Positions 6,131 through 7,617 of a DNA stretch of 7,617 nt are shown piece by piece. Position numbers and translations under genes: made by a program. The stretch's first letter is position 1. Each line of letters opens with the position of its first letter. The DNA is taken from assembly GCA_011524425.1 (NCBI GenBank), contig WTKI01000300.1:1-7617 (forward strand), read 5' to 3'. The DNA comes from Altererythrobacter sp. (lineage in GTDB: Bacteria; Pseudomonadota; Alphaproteobacteria; Sphingomonadales; Sphingomonadaceae). The notes below the pieces were generated by a model that did not search any database, had not been told where the DNA came from, and saw nothing but the letters and a program-made list of their open reading frames with translations.

Positions 6131-6234
6131 CTTAGGCCTTATTTGGCCCGCCAGCTTCCAGGTGCGCAGGCGGCTTCGTTGGCAATACGGCCAGCAAGTT
6201 AGCACGCAGACGGGGGACGACCAGCAGGCCTAAG
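6131..6234. repeat. 9-bp inverted repeat bounding about 104 bases; possible structured RNA
   Basis: CTTAGGCCT (6131-6139) is perfectly inverted as AGGCCTAAG (6226-6234), which would close a domain of about 104 bases. Inside it CCGCC (6148-6152) pairs with GGCGG (6169-6173). It lies between the DUF1491 and hydrolase genes. It could be a small RNA, a leader structure of the hydrolase, or chance. I do not recognise a known RNA (SRP, 6S, tmRNA or tRNA) on either strand. Confidence 0.25.
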
Positions 6235-6252
6235 GATCGGCCTCTCTTACGA

Positions 6253-6266
6253 GTGCGAAAACGCAC
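6253..6266. repeat. Small hairpin upstream of the SleB-type hydrolase gene
   Basis: GTGCG (6253-6257) and CGCAC (6262-6266) make a perfect 5-bp stem with an AAAA loop, 69 bases before the hydrolase start. No promoter could be assigned nearby. It may be part of the leader or an operator. Confidence 0.25.
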
Positions 6267-6334
6267 CGCGATCCAGACCTGTATGAATGCATCGGGCATT
6301 CGCGGCGCGTTCACCGCACAAGTTTGTAACGTAC

Positions 6335-6979
6335 ATGAATCGCAAGGCCTACGGGCTGAGTGCGCTTGCCCTTGTGGCAGGCGTCGGCCTTAATATCGCG
6401 AGCGAGGAAAGCTCCTACGCATTCGCGCAAGAATTGGACGCCGCTGAGGCATCGGAACAGACTGAGCAGTCAGCTGAGCCAATCTTTATCTCTCAAGAAG
6501 TCGTTCAACCCATCGTTGAAGCGCCTTCGCCCGACGACGATGCTGCCGTTGATGTGAAAGCAAGTTCACTGCACGAGCTCGTTGGCCAGATCGAAACGGA
6601 AGACGCACTGTCTGAGCAATTGCAGTGCCTGGCGGGCACTGTGTATTTTGAATCGCGCGGCGAGCCGCTGGCAGGCCAGTTGGCGGTGGCACAAGTTGTG
6701 ATCAACCGTGCGGATTCTCCGCGTTTCCCGGCTAGCTATTGCGACGTTGTGTATCAGCGCGCGCAATTCTCTTTTGTGAAGAACGGCGAGATGCCAACCA
6801 TTAGGACCGGGTCTGAGGCTTGGGAGCGTGCGAAAGCTATCGCTCGTATCGCGCATGAAGGCATGTGGAGCAGCGCCGCTGAAGACGCGCTGTATTTTCA
6901 TGCGAAATATGTGCGCCCTTCCTGGAGCCGCAAGAAAGAACACCGCGTTACCATCAACACGCATCTGTTCTATCGCTGA
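6335..6979 (+). CDS. Exported SleB/CwlJ-type cell wall hydrolase
   Basis: This 214-residue protein has a signal peptide (MNRK, then hydrophobic AYGLSALALVAGVGL, likely cleavage near AFA at 29-31), an acidic low-complexity linker (about 32-90) and a Hydrolase_2 (SleB/CwlJ) domain (about 92-214). In this family the catalytic glutamate lies in YFESRGE (E106 here). Other conserved parts are the VVINR segment (121-125), QFSF (144-147), ALYFHAKYVRPSW with H189 and W197 (185-197), and the terminal THLFYR. SleB-like enzymes cleave peptidoglycan as lytic transglycosylases; in non-spore-forming alphaproteobacteria the likely role is envelope remodelling in the periplasm. The ATG at 6335 directly precedes the signal peptide; the ATG at 6287 would add 16 unrelated residues. 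No clear ribosome binding site is seen. Confidence 0.93.
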   Translation: MNRKAYGLSALALVAGVGLNIASEESSYAFAQELDAAEASEQTEQSAEPIFISQEVVQPIVEAPSPDDDAAVDVKASSLHELVGQIETEDALSEQLQCLAGTVYFESRGEPLAGQLAVAQVVINRADSPRFPASYCDVVYQRAQFSFVKNGEMPTIRTGSEAWERAKAIARIAHEGMWSSAAEDALYFHAKYVRPSWSRKKEHRVTINTHLFYR

Positions 6980-6998
6980 TCATTGATGCTGAAGGTGA

Positions 6999-7018
6999 GC
7001 GCGCGTTTCGGCGCGCGC
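6999..7018 (+). terminator. GC-only hairpin after the hydrolase gene
   Basis: GCGCGCG (6999-7005) and CGCGCGC (7012-7018) form a perfect 7-bp stem with a six-base loop, 20 bases after the hydrolase stop. There is no T-run behind it, so it would be a T-less terminator or a 3'-end stabilising hairpin. Confidence 0.4.
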
Positions 7019-7070
7019 CGCCCAGCGGGCTAATTCGGATGCTGCCCGGTAGCCCATCGAGCCCACGTCA

Positions 7071-7103
7071 GAACGTCCGCTAAGGACTCAATAGCGGGCG
7101 TTC
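7071..7103. repeat. Outer hairpin repeat, left copy
   Basis: GAACGTCCGC (7071-7080) and GCGGGCGTTC (7094-7103) form a 10-bp stem with one T-G wobble around a 13-base loop. A second copy with the same stem, loop length and most loop bases lies at 7520-7551 in the same orientation (about 28 of 33 positions identical). Palindromic repeats with this kind of TCCGC/GCGGA stem are dispersed in proteobacterial intergenic regions, as far as I recall. Confidence 0.8.
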
Positions 7104-7132
7104 TAGCATTACAAGACCGCAACCAACCCCCA

Positions 7133-7162
7133 TCGTCATTCCCGCGAAAGCGGGAACCCAGT
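7133..7162 (+). repeat. Left 30-bp inverted repeat (hairpin with GAAA loop)
   Basis: The arm begins TCGTCA, continues as the hairpin TTCCCGC (7139-7145), loop GAAA (7146-7149), GCGGGAA (7150-7156), and ends CCCAGT. It is the exact reverse complement of 7485-7514. The asymmetric ends give it a direction: the TCGTCA end faces outward and the CCCAGT end faces the nuclease gene. Hairpins of this type are common dispersed repeats in proteobacteria. Confidence 0.9.
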
Positions 7163-7164
7163 AA

Positions 7165-7485
7165 TTGGCGGATGTGAAATTCGCCGCTAGTCCAACCGTC
7201 TACTTGCTGGCCTCCCGACGCAACGGCACACTCTACACAGGTGTGACTTCTGACCTTGTTTCGCGCGTGCACATGCATCGCGGGGGTTTATTGCCGGGTT
7301 TTACGCGCAATTACCGCGTGAAGCGGCTTGTATGGTTCGAAGCGCACTCCACGATCGAAGCAGCAATTCTGCGCGAGAAGCGGATCAAGAAGTGGAACAG
7401 GTCCTGGAAGCTGGAATTGATCGAAAGCTCCAACCCTGACTGGAATGATCTCGCCGAAGCGCTTGGCTTTGAGCCCCTGGATTAA
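7165..7485 (+). CDS. Small GIY-YIG nuclease domain protein
   Basis: This 106-residue protein is a single GIY-YIG domain of the compact UPF0213/YhbQ-like kind, with no added DNA-binding domain. Seen: VYLLAS (12-17) in the GIY position, GTLYTGVTSDL (21-31) with YTG in the YIG position, the likely catalytic R34, H38, GFTRNY (45-50), VWFE (56-59) and AAILREKRIKKW with the metal-binding E71, ending in the family's NPDWNDL (90-96). The frame is closed by TAA at 7162-7164, so translation must begin at TTG 7165 or GTG 7174; no ATG is available before the domain. The stop overlaps the right inverted repeat by one base. The substrate is unknown; related small nucleases are linked to DNA repair or structured DNA. 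Confidence 0.92.
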   Translation: MADVKFAASPTVYLLASRRNGTLYTGVTSDLVSRVHMHRGGLLPGFTRNYRVKRLVWFEAHSTIEAAILREKRIKKWNRSWKLELIESSNPDWNDLAEALGFEPLD

Positions 7486-7514
7486 CTGGGTTCCCGCTTT
7501 CGCGGGAATGACGA
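7485..7514 (-). repeat. Right 30-bp inverted repeat (hairpin)
   Basis: This is the exact reverse complement of 7133-7162: ACTGGG, then TTCCCGC (7491-7497), loop TTTC (7498-7501), GCGGGAA (7502-7508), then TGACGA. Its first base is the last base of the nuclease stop codon, so it could also work as the 3'-end hairpin of that gene. Confidence 0.9.
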
Positions 7515-7519
7515 ATTTG

Positions 7520-7551
7520 GAACGTCCGCTAACGACCCAATTGCGGACGTT
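7520..7551. repeat. Outer hairpin repeat, right copy
   Basis: AACGTCCGC (7521-7529) and GCGGACGTT (7543-7551) form a perfect 9-bp stem around a 13-base loop. It is the direct-repeat partner of 7071-7103 and lies only five bases outside the right 30-bp repeat, whereas the left copy is 29 bases outside its neighbour. Bases 7552-7617 after it show only a tiny dyad (TGCAA at 7578-7582, TTGCA at 7588-7592) and no gene. Confidence 0.8.
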
Positions 7552-7617
7552 GCGATTGAACGGGGGAACACCTCGTTTGCAACGCTATTGCAGAAGTTAA
7601 TTCAAAAGCCCATGCAC

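Larger units (their letters stand above)
7133..7514. mobile_element. GIY-YIG nuclease gene bounded by perfect 30-bp inverted repeats (candidate mobile unit)
   Basis: Two 30-base sequences, 7133-7162 and 7485-7514, are exact reverse complements, and the nuclease gene fills the space between them to within two bases. Total length is 382 bases. The layout recalls REP-associated transposase (RAYT) genes, which sit between inverted REP hairpins, but the enzyme here is a GIY-YIG nuclease. No target-site duplication is visible directly outside the repeats. Mobility is an inference; an alternative is a resident gene that acquired dispersed hairpin repeats as terminators. Confidence 0.5.

Noticed and set aside
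6131..6234. Known small RNA (tmRNA, SRP RNA, 6S) in this spacer
   Set aside because: None of the diagnostic parts was found: no tag reading frame ending in two alanines, no SRP GGAAG apical motif, and no tRNA-like arm.
6132..6314. Reverse-strand 60-codon open frame in the spacer before the hydrolase gene
   Set aside because: Arginine- and leucine-rich with no recognisable motif or ribosome binding site. Its stop falls in the inverted repeat, which explains the pattern as well. Too weak to call.
7133..7551. CRISPR array formed by the repeats around the nuclease gene
   Set aside because: There are only two copies of each repeat, the inner pair is inverted rather than direct, and a gene rather than short unique spacers lies between them.

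Overview
The window looks like a chromosomal segment of an alphaproteobacterium, most likely a sphingomonad of the Erythrobacter type. Three things point there: the gene order, alphaproteobacterial protein variants such as the DUF1491 protein and the SleB-type hydrolase with a sphingomonad-style start, and moderately GC-rich coding sequence. All eleven recognised genes are on the + strand and all appear intact.

Bases 1-307 hold no convincing gene. They precede the series regulatory kinase (RP001/DUF299), maf, aroE, coaE, dnaQ, which is the series on one side of the replication origin (Cori) in Caulobacter and of many alphaproteobacterial origins, between hemE and RP001. The stretch contains DnaA-box-like 9-mers, a TCCCCA element and three GANTC methylation sites within 27 bp. 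I read it as the right-hand part, or border, of the chromosomal origin; hemE would lie just outside the window.

Bases 308-3208 are a compact operon of four genes that overlap by 1-4 bases: the PPDK regulatory kinase/phosphorylase, Maf nucleotide pyrophosphatase, shikimate dehydrogenase and dephospho-CoA kinase. After 113 bases comes dnaQ (polymerase III proofreading subunit). A long-form ribosome hibernation factor (hpf) with a strong ribosome binding site follows. Next, ptsN (EIIA-Ntr), a PaaI-like thioesterase and a DUF1491 protein form a second overlapping cluster. A spacer of about 218 bases then leads to an exported SleB-type cell-wall hydrolase.

The right end (about 7070-7552) differs in kind. 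A small GIY-YIG nuclease gene fills almost exactly the space between two perfect 30-bp inverted repeats, each itself a hairpin. Outside these lies a second, unrelated pair of about 33-base hairpin repeats. This nested repeat-nuclease-repeat unit is the most unusual part of the window. It resembles in layout the REP-associated tyrosine transposase units, but with a different nuclease, and is a candidate for a self-dispersing or domesticated repeat-processing element.
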